NCBI GenBank assembly: GCA_964426135.1
Contig: CAYRPN010000111.1
Span: 1 to 19,431, forward strand
Source: CAYRPN01 sp964426135
GTDB lineage: Bacteria > Planctomycetota > Phycisphaerae > Phycisphaerales > Phycisphaeraceae
DNA: 19,431 nucleotides
Direction: 5' to 3'
Part shown: positions 9,181 to 16,361 of the stretch, piece after piece
How positions within the stretch are numbered: the first letter of the stretch is position 1
How the letters are laid out: each line of letters starts with the position of its first letter
Translations under genes and position numbers: made by a program
Notes under the pieces: generated by a model
What the model saw: the letters and a program-made list of their open reading frames with translations, nothing else
The model's database searches: none
What the model was told of the DNA's origin: nothing

Positions 9181-9280
9181 CAATCCTGTCCTGGCGGTTT
9201 GGCGAGGTGGGCATTCCGCCCTCGGACTCGGTCCGATCACAGACTGCGAACCGTGAGCCGGAAAAGAGTACCTTGCACGC

Positions 9281-10390
9281 ATGGCCGAACAGGGCACAAC
9301 CAGTCCACCGCGCCCGATCGTGATCCTCGGCCCCACCGCCGGCGGCAAGAGCGAACTGGCGGTGATGCTTGCGGAGCGATTGCCTGCGGGCGGTGAAGTC
9401 ATCGGCGCCGACTCGATGCAGATCTATCGCCGGCTCGACGCCGGCACGGCCAAGCCTACGCCGATCCAGCGGGCACGCGCGCCGCATCACCTGATCGATA
9501 TCGTCGAACCCACTGAGCGCTACACCGTCGCCGATTGGCTCTTACGTGCCGATGCGATCATCGTTGAACTGCGATCGCGCGGCGTCACGCCCATCGTGGT
9601 CGGCGGAACGAACCTTTACATCAAGGCCTTGCTCGAAGGCATGTTTGAAGGGCCGGCGATCGACGAAGCGCTGCGCGAGAGGCTGAATGCGACCGATCTG
9701 CGCGAGCTGCGCACGCGTCTGGAAGCAGTCGATCCGCAGGCCGCTGCCCGCATTCATCCCAACGACCGCAAGCGCACGGTACGGGCGCTGGAAGTCTTCG
9801 AGCAGACGGGGCATCGCATCAGTGAATTGCAGACGCAGTGGGAAGAGGAAGGGCCAAGGTCCGAGGGCCAAGGGGAAAGGCACGAAGGCACGAAGGCGCG
9901 AAAGCACGAAGGGGAAGGGCTTGAAGAGGCTGAATCCCTCGGCCCTGGGCCCTTGGCCCTGGGCCCTTCCTCCGCTTACCGCCACGATCCCATGCTCATC
10001 GGCCTGGCCTGGCCGGCGGAGGCGATCAACCGGCGGATCAATCTGCGCGTCAAGGCGATGTTCTTCCCGCAATCGGTCGAGCCGGCGATTGCCGCCGAAG
10101 TCACGCCGACCGGAGAAAGCCTGATCGACGAAACGCGGAGATTGCAGGAACTGGGCGTGTTGGGATTGCAGGCGGGCAAGGCGCTGGGCTACCAGCAGGT
10201 GCTCGACGCGCTGTCGGGACGATGCACGATGGATGAGGCGTTTGAGCGCACCAAGATTCTCACCCGCCGCTTCGCCAAGACCCAGCGCACCTGGCTGAAA
10301 CGATTCCGAGGCGCGCATTGGATCGCGGCTGAAAATAAGAGCAGGGAGGAAATCGCGGAGGAAGCGCTGCGGGCGATTGCAGGTGAGTGA
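9281..10390 (+). CDS. miaA: tRNA dimethylallyltransferase
   Basis: A 369-residue enzyme that transfers a dimethylallyl group to N6 of A37 in tRNAs reading codons that begin with U. The P-loop GPTAGGKS (consensus GPTASGKT/S), DSMQIYRRLDAGTAKPT, HHLIDIVEP, GGTNLYIKALLEG and the C-terminal RRFAKTQRTWLKRF are all present. The ATG at 9281 fits the family start, although the ribosome binding site is weak. The protein is about 50 residues longer than the 300-316 usual for MiaA. The surplus is a Glu/Gly/Lys-rich stretch at about residues 190-232, encoded by repeat DNA at 9851-9968 and inserted between QTQWEEE and YRHDPMLIGL. The frame resumes correctly, so the enzyme is probably functional. Confidence 0.95.
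   Translation: MAEQGTTSPPRPIVILGPTAGGKSELAVMLAERLPAGGEVIGADSMQIYRRLDAGTAKPTPIQRARAPHHLIDIVEPTERYTVADWLLRADAIIVELRSRGVTPIVVGGTNLYIKALLEGMFEGPAIDEALRERLNATDLRELRTRLEAVDPQAAARIHPNDRKRTVRALEVFEQTGHRISELQTQWEEEGPRSEGQGERHEGTKARKHEGEGLEEAESLGPGPLALGPSSAYRHDPMLIGLAWPAEAINRRINLRVKAMFFPQSVEPAIAAEVTPTGESLIDETRRLQELGVLGLQAGKALGYQQVLDALSGRCTMDEAFERTKILTRRFAKTQRTWLKRFRGAHWIAAENKSREEIAEEALRAIAGE
9851..9968. repeat. Composite array in miaA: inverted heptamer arrays flanking octamers
   Basis: Three heptamers (GGGCCAA, GGTCCGA, GGGCCAA) at 9851-9871 are followed by four octamers of GGCACGAA type at 9879-9910. Four heptamers that are the inverse of the first set (GGCCCTG, GGCCCTT, repeated) lie at 9941-9968. 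This nested array explains the unusual insertion in MiaA. Confidence 0.88.
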
Positions 10391-10443
10391 GGGCGAAGCT
10401 GCCGTGCAGGGACTACTTCGCAGATTGGCGCCGGCTACGGGCA

Positions 10444-10524
10444 GGGTGCGTCGAGGCTTGGTGTGGACGCACCACAGTTGACGGAAGACACAACGTGGTG
10501 CGTCCGCGCGGACTTGACGCACCC
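10444..10524. repeat. Paired palindrome (GGTGCGTC...GACGCACC)
   Basis: Imperfect inverted arms at 10444-10475 and 10495-10524 enclose a 19-base spacer. Each arm is itself palindromic, with GGTGCGTC and GACGCACC at its ends. It lies downstream of both miaA and the small leftward gene and could act as a hairpin between convergent transcripts, though no T-run follows it. Confidence 0.82.
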
Positions 10525-10558
10525 TACGCCAAACTACCGAGTTGCTTCTGTCCGGCTC

Positions 10559-10807
10559 CTAATGGTCCGCCTGGCCGATTTCACGCTCAGCCCAGTCTTC
10601 CTCGACAGTTGAAAGTTGCACCTGCAGGTGATGTGCCGGCGCCGGGCGGGATACCCACGTGGATGGAAACTTCTCGTGTGGATACGGTGGCGGCGACGTG
10701 GGCGGACCTTCGCCCCAGCCGAACGACATCGGCCGATCCAGGCCCACCGAGCCGGCGATCATCAGGCCCAGGTAAACCGCCACGCTGTAACGCACCCAAC
10801 TACGCAT
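10559..10807 (-). CDS. Small putative membrane-anchored or secreted protein
   Basis: An 82-residue frame not recognised as any family. Residues 5-22 (VRYSVAVYLGLMIAGSVG) form a good hydrophobic segment after a short basic N-terminus, and the remainder is Pro-rich and polar (EGPPTSPPPYPHEKF), as expected of an anchored or exported small protein. AAGGA lies 10 bases upstream of the ATG at 10807, a fair ribosome binding site. It is flanked by repeats and has no partner on its strand. It may be spurious, but its composition is more protein-like than that of the overlapping rightward frames. Confidence 0.5.
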   Translation of the reverse strand: MRSWVRYSVAVYLGLMIAGSVGLDRPMSFGWGEGPPTSPPPYPHEKFPSTWVSRPAPAHHLQVQLSTVEEDWAEREIGQADH

Positions 10808-10830
10808 GTCGCGATGTTCCTTCGTCGGAG

Positions 10831-11001
10831 GGCAGAGGACAGAGGACAGAGGACAGAGGACAGAGGGCAGAGGGCAGAGGGCAGAGGGCAGAGGGCAGAG
10901 GGCAGAGGAAAAATGGCAGTCGCATGTCCCGCCTAGTTCCTCTCCTGACTTCTTTTCTCTTTTCTCTTTTCTCTGTTCTCTATTCTCTATTCTCTATTCT
11001 C
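10831..11001. repeat. Large inverted pair of heptamer arrays (GGCAGAG/GACAGAG and TTTTCTC/TATTCTC)
   Basis: Eleven heptamers run without a gap from 10831 to 10907: one GGCAGAG, four GACAGAG, six GGCAGAG. After a 45-base spacer, seven inverted units run from 10953 to 11001: three TTTTCTC, TGTTCTC, three TATTCTC. Variants cluster in blocks within each array, which suggests growth by unit duplication. Confidence 0.93.
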
Positions 11002-11115
11002 TAACCTGTGTCCTCCGTCCGTCTCAACCTTCCAATATGTCCTCAGTGAAGGCAAGTGCTCTCGGTTATCTGCGATTGGATTGAAGCAGGCGAGTGTGCC
11101 GTAGGCCGGTTCAGT

Positions 11116-11142
11116 TTGCCGTGCTTGCCTAACCCCTATAAT
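11116..11142 (+). promoter_or_regulatory. Candidate sigma-70-like promoter for the PTPS gene
   Basis: A perfect TATAAT (11137-11142) is preceded by TTGCCG (11116-11121) at a short 15-base spacing. The GTG start of the PTPS gene follows seven bases after the -10 box, so transcription would begin at or next to the start codon and the message would be leaderless. No Shine-Dalgarno is present, which is consistent. Confidence 0.5.
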
Positions 11143-11149
11143 CGCGCCT

Positions 11150-11977
11150 GTGGTTGAGTTGACGCGCACAGTCCGATTCTGCCTGAACGCCGGTCCGCGC
11201 TGGCCCAGGGATGAGGCTCAGTTACCGCCGCGGCATAACACCTACTCCGCCTGGCCGGCGATGCGCGGGCTTGGGCGGTACTACGAGATGCACGTGCGCT
11301 GCCGCGGCGAAGTCGATCCGGTCACCGGCTACTTCGTCAACATCCGCCACATCGATGCCGCGGCCCGCCAGTTCGCCATCCCGTTTCTGCACGACCTCGA
11401 ATCGAACCATCGCGGCGAGATCGCGATGGGGCAGGTGATGAAAAGCCTGATGCGGCTGATGCAGCCGGCACTGCACGATTCGGTGGCGGCGATTCGTCTG
11501 AGCCTGACGCCGTTTTACAGTGTTTCGATCCGGAGCGATGACATGGACGCCGTTCTGATCCGCCAGCAGTTCGAGTTCTCCGCCGCCCACCGCCTGCACG
11601 TGCCGCAACTGAGCGACGAGGAAAACCGCCGGGTCTTCGGCAAATGCAACAACCCCTCGGGCCACGGCCACAACTACCGCGTCGAAGTCTGCCTGCGCTC
11701 GCGCATCAGCATGGAAGGCACGGTGTGCGATGTGGAAAGGATCGATGAACTGGTCGACCGCGTGGTGATCCAGAAGCTGGACCACAAGCACCTGAACGTC
11801 GATGTGCCGCAGTTCCGCGACCGCAGCGCCGGCGGCGGCGGGCTGAATCCGTCCGTCGAGAACATCGCCAAGGTGATCTACGACATGCTGCGCGATGAAA
11901 CCCGATCGATCGGAGCTGAGTTGAAGGAAGTGAGTGTGTGGGAGACGGAGAAAACCGTGTGTACGTATGGCGGGTGA
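11150..11977 (+). CDS. Tandem 6-pyruvoyl-tetrahydropterin synthase family protein
   Basis: A 275-residue protein with two PTPS-like halves. The C-terminal half (about 135-275) is complete: FSAAHRLH and GHGHNY supply the zinc-binding histidines, GKCNNPSGHGHNY the catalytic cysteine with C-x5-HGH spacing, LDHKHLNVDVP the Asp-His pair, and VSVWETEKT the pterin-anchoring glutamate. The spacing and GKCNNP context resemble the mammalian PTPS type more than bacterial QueD (C-x3-HGH), so a 6-pyruvoyl-tetrahydropterin or related pterin product is as likely as a queuosine precursor. The N-terminal half (RGEVDPVTGYFVNIRHID) keeps the fold signature but lacks the zinc histidines, and is probably structural. 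The GTG start is kept because the first beta strand (TVRFCLNAG) precedes the first in-frame ATG. Confidence 0.88.
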   Translation: MVELTRTVRFCLNAGPRWPRDEAQLPPRHNTYSAWPAMRGLGRYYEMHVRCRGEVDPVTGYFVNIRHIDAAARQFAIPFLHDLESNHRGEIAMGQVMKSLMRLMQPALHDSVAAIRLSLTPFYSVSIRSDDMDAVLIRQQFEFSAAHRLHVPQLSDEENRRVFGKCNNPSGHGHNYRVEVCLRSRISMEGTVCDVERIDELVDRVVIQKLDHKHLNVDVPQFRDRSAGGGGLNPSVENIAKVIYDMLRDETRSIGAELKEVSVWETEKTVCTYGG

Positions 11978-11979
11978 TC

Positions 11980-12096
11980 GTTTCAAAGTTTCAAGTTTCA
12001 GGTTTCCTGTTTCAGGTTCCAGAGAAACGCCTGAAATGTGAAACACTTGAAACTCCAAGACCTGAAACTTGAAACTCTGAAACTTGAAACTCTGAG
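11980..12096. repeat. Inverted pair of heptamer arrays (AGTTTCA/TGAAACT) filling the PTPS-TPR gap
   Basis: Six heptamers (GTTTCAA, AGTTTCA, AGTTTCA, GGTTTCC, TGTTTCA, GGTTCCA) run from 11980 to 12021. Inverted units of the CTGAAAC/TTGAAAC type fill 12031-12096. The array begins three bases after the PTPS stop and ends six bases before the next start codon, so it occupies essentially the whole spacer. Confidence 0.88.
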
Positions 12097-12102
12097 ACTC
12101 CC

Positions 12103-13338
12103 ATGCCCGACCCCACTCCATCACCTTCCCCACGCGGCAAGCGACTGGTCATCACGCTGCTGACCATCGGCATCGCTGCCGGCATCGTCGCGGCGTGCTA
12201 TTGGAAGTGGGGCGTGCAGGTCGATGTCGTCGCGCTGCGACGGGACATCGCCGCCCTGGAAACAAAGATCGAAACGCTGCGATCCGCACCCAACCTCGAT
12301 TCGCAAGCCAAGCTGCACATCGACCAGCTCGTGCTGGAGCGCAACCGCCTGCAGAAAATCCTCGACAAGGCTCTGCCCGCGGATCAGAAGCCGCTGGACG
12401 CGGAGCTGGCGAACAAGGAACTGGCCCAGCTCGAAGATGATTTCGCCCAGGCCAAGCAGGTGCGCCGCATCAAGCCGATGATCGCCAAGTGTGAAGCGTT
12501 TCTTGCGAAGTATCCGACCTATCCGCCGGCGTTCACGATGCTGGCGAAGGTCTACATCGAGCTGTACGAATGGCCGCAGGCGCTGGAGCTGTTGATGAAG
12601 AGCCTGAAGCTCGATCCGCAGCAGCCGATGGTCCATCACCTGGCGGGCACCGTGCATTACGAGATGCGGCAGTACGACCAGGCGGAGCAGCATTACCTTT
12701 CCGCCCGCACGCTGTCGCCGCTGGACCCGCTGCACATGGTCTACCTCGCGCAGGTGTACATCCGCATCGGCAAGCACGATCAGGCGATGGTGGAACTGCT
12801 GCGGGCGCTCGACCTGAACTCGCAGTATCACGAAGCCTACGCGACGATGTCCGATCTCTACATGCATCAGAACGATGCGACGCGGGCGCTGCAGCAGATC
12901 GACAAGGCGCTGAAGTTCGTCTCGCAGGAAAAGCGCGAGGTCGTGGTGCCGTACCGTCGCAAGCGCGCGGCCGTGCTGCGGCGGATGGGCGAGCCCGACG
13001 CGGCGATGCAGGAGTTCGTGGAGAACCTGCAGGACGCCGAGCAGTACTATCCGGAGAACGCCGAGGACATCGCCACGACGTGGGGCATGTTGGGCCAGCC
13101 CGCCAAGGCTGTGGAATTCTACGACCGCGCCATCACGGCGAATCCGACGGAGCCGAAGCTCATCGAGGGCATGATCGCCTGGCAATTGAAAGTGAACGAC
13201 ACCGCCAAAGCGCGGCAATACCTGCGCCACCTCAAAGGCCTTGACCCGCATCTGAAGATCATCGCCACGCTCGAAGATCGCATCCGCGCCGCCGACGCGA
13301 AGGCGAAGGACGGCGAGAAGAAGCCGGCAGGCGATTGA
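12103..13338 (+). CDS. Membrane-anchored TPR protein
   Basis: A 411-residue protein. A short Pro-rich basic N-terminus is followed by one transmembrane segment (about 15-33, VITLLTIGIAAGIVAACYW), so the body probably faces the periplasm. Residues about 42-95 (DIAALETKIETLRSA...LVLERNRLQKILDKAL) look like a coiled coil. Tetratricopeptide repeats follow from about 125 to 390, with typical Ala/Gly/Tyr/Pro pattern (MLAKVYIELYEWPQALELL, LAQVYIRIGKHDQAMVELL). It is presumably a scaffold; partners are unknown. No ribosome binding site is visible because a heptamer array abuts the start. The ArsS gene begins 28 bases downstream, suggesting co-transcription. Confidence 0.87.
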   Translation: MPDPTPSPSPRGKRLVITLLTIGIAAGIVAACYWKWGVQVDVVALRRDIAALETKIETLRSAPNLDSQAKLHIDQLVLERNRLQKILDKALPADQKPLDAELANKELAQLEDDFAQAKQVRRIKPMIAKCEAFLAKYPTYPPAFTMLAKVYIELYEWPQALELLMKSLKLDPQQPMVHHLAGTVHYEMRQYDQAEQHYLSARTLSPLDPLHMVYLAQVYIRIGKHDQAMVELLRALDLNSQYHEAYATMSDLYMHQNDATRALQQIDKALKFVSQEKREVVVPYRRKRAAVLRRMGEPDAAMQEFVENLQDAEQYYPENAEDIATTWGMLGQPAKAVEFYDRAITANPTEPKLIEGMIAWQLKVNDTAKARQYLRHLKGLDPHLKIIATLEDRIRAADAKAKDGEKKPAGD

Positions 13339-13366
13339 AATGATCCGGTGATTCAGGAGTTTTTCG

Positions 13367-14377
13367 ATGCCCCCGAATGCAGGCGCCCCCGCCATCGCGC
13401 TGGCTGTGCTCGACCGTGTCGTCACGGCGAAAACATTTGACCGGCGCGTCTCCGATGCGATCGGGGGGCCGCTGTCGCCGCTCTCTCTCGAAACGGTGCA
13501 GGTGAACATCGGCCTGCGCTGCAATCTCGCATGTCATCACTGCCACGTGGAGTCATCGCCGAAGCGCGATGAACTGATGGACTGGTCCACGATGCAGGCG
13601 GTGTTGAACGCGGCCCGGGCGGCAGGAGCGAAGACGCTGGACATCACCGGCGGAGCGCCCGAGATGCATCCGAGGTTCAAGGCATTTGTCGACGCCGCGC
13701 TGGCGCAGCAACTTCACGTGATCGTCCGCACGAATCTGACGATTCTGCTCGCCGCGGGATACGAAGAGCTGCCTGATTACTTTGCCGCCGGTGGGGTGCA
13801 TCTGATCGCTTCGCTTCCTTGCTACCTCGAATCGAACGTCGACAAGCAGCGCGGCCATCACGTCTACCGCGAAAGCATCGACGCCATTGGGCGACTGAAC
13901 CGCGCGGGCTACGGCACCGATCCGCGCCTGCAACTGGACCTTGTTTACAACCCCGGCGGCTCCAGTCTGCCGCCGATGCAGGCCCAACTGGAAGCCGCAT
14001 ACCGGCGCGAGCTGGCGGATCGCTTCGGCATCCGGTTCAACCGCCTGTACACCATCACCAACATGGCGATCGGCCGATTCCTCGATGATCTGCGGCGGCG
14101 CGGCAGGGCGGAGGACTATCTGCGGCTGCTGCGCGATTCGTTCAACCCTGCCACGCTTGCGGGCCTGATGTGTCGGCATCAGCTTCACGTCGGCCACGAC
14201 GGCACGATGTACGACTGCGATTTCAACTACGCCGTCGCGATGCCCGTTCAATCGCCCTCGACGCACGTCCGTGACTTCGATCCGGCCGCGTTCGTGCGGC
14301 GCACGATTGTCACCGGCGAACACTGCTTCGGCTGCACCGCCGGTTGCGGATCGTCATGTCAGGGAGCGCTCACGTAA
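13367..14377 (+). CDS. arsS: ArsS-type radical SAM enzyme of arsenosugar synthesis
   Basis: A 336-residue radical SAM protein. The [4Fe-4S]-SAM cysteines are C52, C56 and C59 in RCNLACHHCH, followed by DITGGAPEMHP. The C-terminal domain has the family's Cys-rich ending (MCRHQLHVGHDG, YDCDFNY, CFGCTAGCGSSCQGAL). ArsS-family enzymes join the 5'-deoxyadenosyl group of SAM to dimethylated arsenic, giving the precursor of arsenosugars. The assignment rests on motif order and on the next gene, which contains glycosyltransferase modules known from such clusters. The start is firm: AGGAG at 13355-13359 lies seven bases before the ATG. The last base of the TAA stop is also the first base of a mobile-element end. 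ArsM is not in the window, so the arsenic substrate would have to come from elsewhere. Confidence 0.9.
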   Translation: MPPNAGAPAIALAVLDRVVTAKTFDRRVSDAIGGPLSPLSLETVQVNIGLRCNLACHHCHVESSPKRDELMDWSTMQAVLNAARAAGAKTLDITGGAPEMHPRFKAFVDAALAQQLHVIVRTNLTILLAAGYEELPDYFAAGGVHLIASLPCYLESNVDKQRGHHVYRESIDAIGRLNRAGYGTDPRLQLDLVYNPGGSSLPPMQAQLEAAYRRELADRFGIRFNRLYTITNMAIGRFLDDLRRRGRAEDYLRLLRDSFNPATLAGLMCRHQLHVGHDGTMYDCDFNYAVAMPVQSPSTHVRDFDPAAFVRRTIVTGEHCFGCTAGCGSSCQGALT

Positions 14378-14503
14378 GGATCGTGACCGAAATAACTTCC
14401 CGATTTAGCCGGCGGGCTTGCCCGCCGAGACGCCCTCGGCGGGCAAGCCCGCCGGCTAAATGGGGGACCGCCAATTCGCGAACTTATTTCGGCCGCGTTC
14501 CGA
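14377..14503. repeat. MITE-like element between arsS and the glycosyltransferase fusion
   Basis: The left end 14377-14406 is identical over 30 bases to that of the element at 6347. The right end (CGAACTTATTTCGGCCGCGTTC, to about 14503) is a diverged inverted copy. The core is different: perfect 26-base inverted arms 14404-14429 and 14435-14460 with a five-base loop, each containing GGCGGGCTTGCCCGCC. It overlaps the last base of the arsS stop codon and separates two genes that probably form one unit. Confidence 0.9.
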
Positions 14504-14561
14504 AGAGCGGCGGCCGAGTTGGAGCAGGCTCGATGGCGCCGCCGATCACGGTGAATCACGC

Positions 14562-16361
14562 ATGAAAGACGGCCATCGCGTCAACGTGGTGATCCCCGCT
14601 CTCAATGAGGAGCAGGCGATCCCGCGCGTGCTTCCGGCGATTCCCGCCTGGGTCGACCGAGTCATCGTCGTGGACAATGGATCGACCGATCGCACCGCCC
14701 ACGTCGCCGCCAGTGGCGGCGCTCATGTCGTTCACGAACCGCGTCGCGGCTACGGCGCGGCCTGCCTCGCCGGCATCGCCGCGATCGAGCACGCCGACGT
14801 CGTGGTGTTTCTCGATGCGGATTACAGCGACGATCCCGCGATCATGGAGAAGCTCGTTGCCCCGATCATCGCCGGCCGCGCCGATCTGGTGATCGGTTCG
14901 CGCGTGCTGGGACAGGCGGAGCCGGGCTCGCTCACGCTTCCGCAACGGTTCGGCAACGCGCTGGCATGCACCCTGATGCGATGGGGTTTCGCAGCTCGGC
15001 ACACCGACCTTGGGCCGTTCAGAGCGGTCAGTCTGCCGTCGCTGAGGCGCATGCGCATGAGCGATCGAACGTATGGATGGACGATTGAAATGCAGGTTCG
15101 TGCCGCCAGACTCGCCCTGCGCGTGCTGGAGGTGCCTGTGCCGTATCGCAGACGCATCGGGCAGTCGAAGATTTCAGGCACGATTCGCGGCGTCATCGGC
15201 GCGGGCACGAAGATCCTGGGGACTCTCGCCGTCGAGCGCTGGCGGCACAGCTTCGGTTCGCCCCTCGACGCCACGCGCCGTCGCCTGGTCGTCTTCGCGC
15301 GGTTTCCGCAGCCGGGAAGAACCAAGACGCGACTCATTCCCGCTTTGGGCGCGGAAGGAGCCGCCCGCCTGCACGTTCACATGATTCGGCGGACGATGCA
15401 CAGGGCCGGGCGATTGCGGGGCGTTGGTGTCGAACTGCATCACGACGGCGGCAGTGAAAGCGACTGGCGGACGATGCTCGCCGCCCCCGCCGGTCTGCGA
15501 GCGCAGTCGGACGGCGATCTGGGCGCGCGGCTCCGGAATGCCTTTGACCACAGCTTCGCGCGGGGAGACGAAATCGTCGTCGCGGTTGGCACCGACTGCC
15601 CGTTTCTGGAGCGCCGAGTTCTGAATGAAGCCTTTGCCCAACTCCGGCGCCACGACATGGTCATCGGCCCGGCTGTGGATGGCGGGTATTACCTGCTGGG
15701 GTTGCGCCGCGGCGTGCGGTCGTTGTTCGAAGGCATCGACTGGGGCAGCGAACGCGTGTTCGCACAGACACTGGCGAGAGCGGCCGAAGCGGGTCTGGAT
15801 GTCCACCAACTGCGGCTGTTGCGCGACATTGACACGCCCGATGACCTGGCTGCATTCGCGCCGGGCGCCTTGTTGCCTGGTCGGCGTCAACGCGTCTCCG
15901 TCGTCATCACCGTGGGCAGCGCTGAAGAACGTGTCGCCGCGGCCATCGCCTCGGCGCGGGACCGACACGATGCGCAGGTCATCGTGGTTGACGGCGGCGG
16001 CGGCGAGCGCTGCGGCGCCATTGCCGCAGCCATGGGCGCCGAGGTGATTCACGCGTCGGCGAACCGAGCGAAGCAGATGAACCTGGGCGCGCGGGCGGCG
16101 ACCGGCGATGTGCTCGTGTTTCTGTGCGGCGATTCGATGTTGCCTCCGGGTTATGTCCCGGCGATTCACGCAGCTCTCAGCCGGCCCGGAGTGATCGCAG
16201 GTACGGTGCGATTGGGGGTCGCTGGTGGCGGCAAGCACGATCGTCTGATGGCGACGTGGGCGCGGAGTCAGGTTCGTAAGCTGGCGCTGCACGATGACGA
16301 CCAGGCACTGTTCATTCGCGCACGGGAGTTTCAAGCCTGTGGCGGTTTCCGCGAGGGTTAG
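14562..16361 (+). CDS. Three-module glycosyltransferase fusion: GT2, DUF2064 (TIGR04282-like), truncated GT2 (TIGR04283-like)
   Basis: A 599-residue protein with three glycosyltransferase A-fold modules. Module 1 (about 5-230) is a GT2 enzyme with VNVVIPALNEE, VVDNGSTDRT and the metal-binding DAD at 85-87. Module 2 (about 241-440) is DUF2064/TIGR04282-like, with VVFARFPQPGRTKTRL, GTDCPFL (from 343), DGGYYLLGL (from 373) and DIDTPDDL. Module 3 (about 443-599) resembles TIGR04283, with SVVITVGSAEE, VIVVDGGGGER and DDDQALFIRAREFQACGGF. TIGR04282 and TIGR04283 proteins are usually separate genes in arsenosugar clusters next to arsS, as here. Module 3 looks degenerate (ITVGSAE for the usual IPVLNE; CGD for the usual HAD) and stops right after GGFREG, about 60 residues short. 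The ATG at 14562 is preferred because upstream codons lie in a repeat element; GGTGA is a plausible binding site. Confidence 0.88.
   Translation: MKDGHRVNVVIPALNEEQAIPRVLPAIPAWVDRVIVVDNGSTDRTAHVAASGGAHVVHEPRRGYGAACLAGIAAIEHADVVVFLDADYSDDPAIMEKLVAPIIAGRADLVIGSRVLGQAEPGSLTLPQRFGNALACTLMRWGFAARHTDLGPFRAVSLPSLRRMRMSDRTYGWTIEMQVRAARLALRVLEVPVPYRRRIGQSKISGTIRGVIGAGTKILGTLAVERWRHSFGSPLDATRRRLVVFARFPQPGRTKTRLIPALGAEGAARLHVHMIRRTMHRAGRLRGVGVELHHDGGSESDWRTMLAAPAGLRAQSDGDLGARLRNAFDHSFARGDEIVVAVGTDCPFLERRVLNEAFAQLRRHDMVIGPAVDGGYYLLGLRRGVRSLFEGIDWGSERVFAQTLARAAEAGLDVHQLRLLRDIDTPDDLAAFAPGALLPGRRQRVSVVITVGSAEERVAAAIASARDRHDAQVIVVDGGGGERCGAIAAAMGAEVIHASANRAKQMNLGARAATGDVLVFLCGDSMLPPGYVPAIHAALSRPGVIAGTVRLGVAGGGKHDRLMATWARSQVRKLALHDDDQALFIRAREFQACGGFREG

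Noticed and set aside
10831..11001. CRISPR array
   Set aside because: The units are 7 bases with no spacers, and no cas gene is near.
10387..11084. Rightward frames of 205, 106 and 92 residues with RGQRTED-like peptides
   Set aside because: They are translations of the paired palindrome and heptamer arrays, with no family resemblance.
12121..13524. 467-residue leftward open frame
   Set aside because: Antisense to the TPR gene; low-complexity Arg/His/Leu composition and no domains.
14404..14460. Intrinsic terminator after arsS
   Set aside because: The hairpin is perfect but no T-run follows on either strand, and it is the core of a repeat element.
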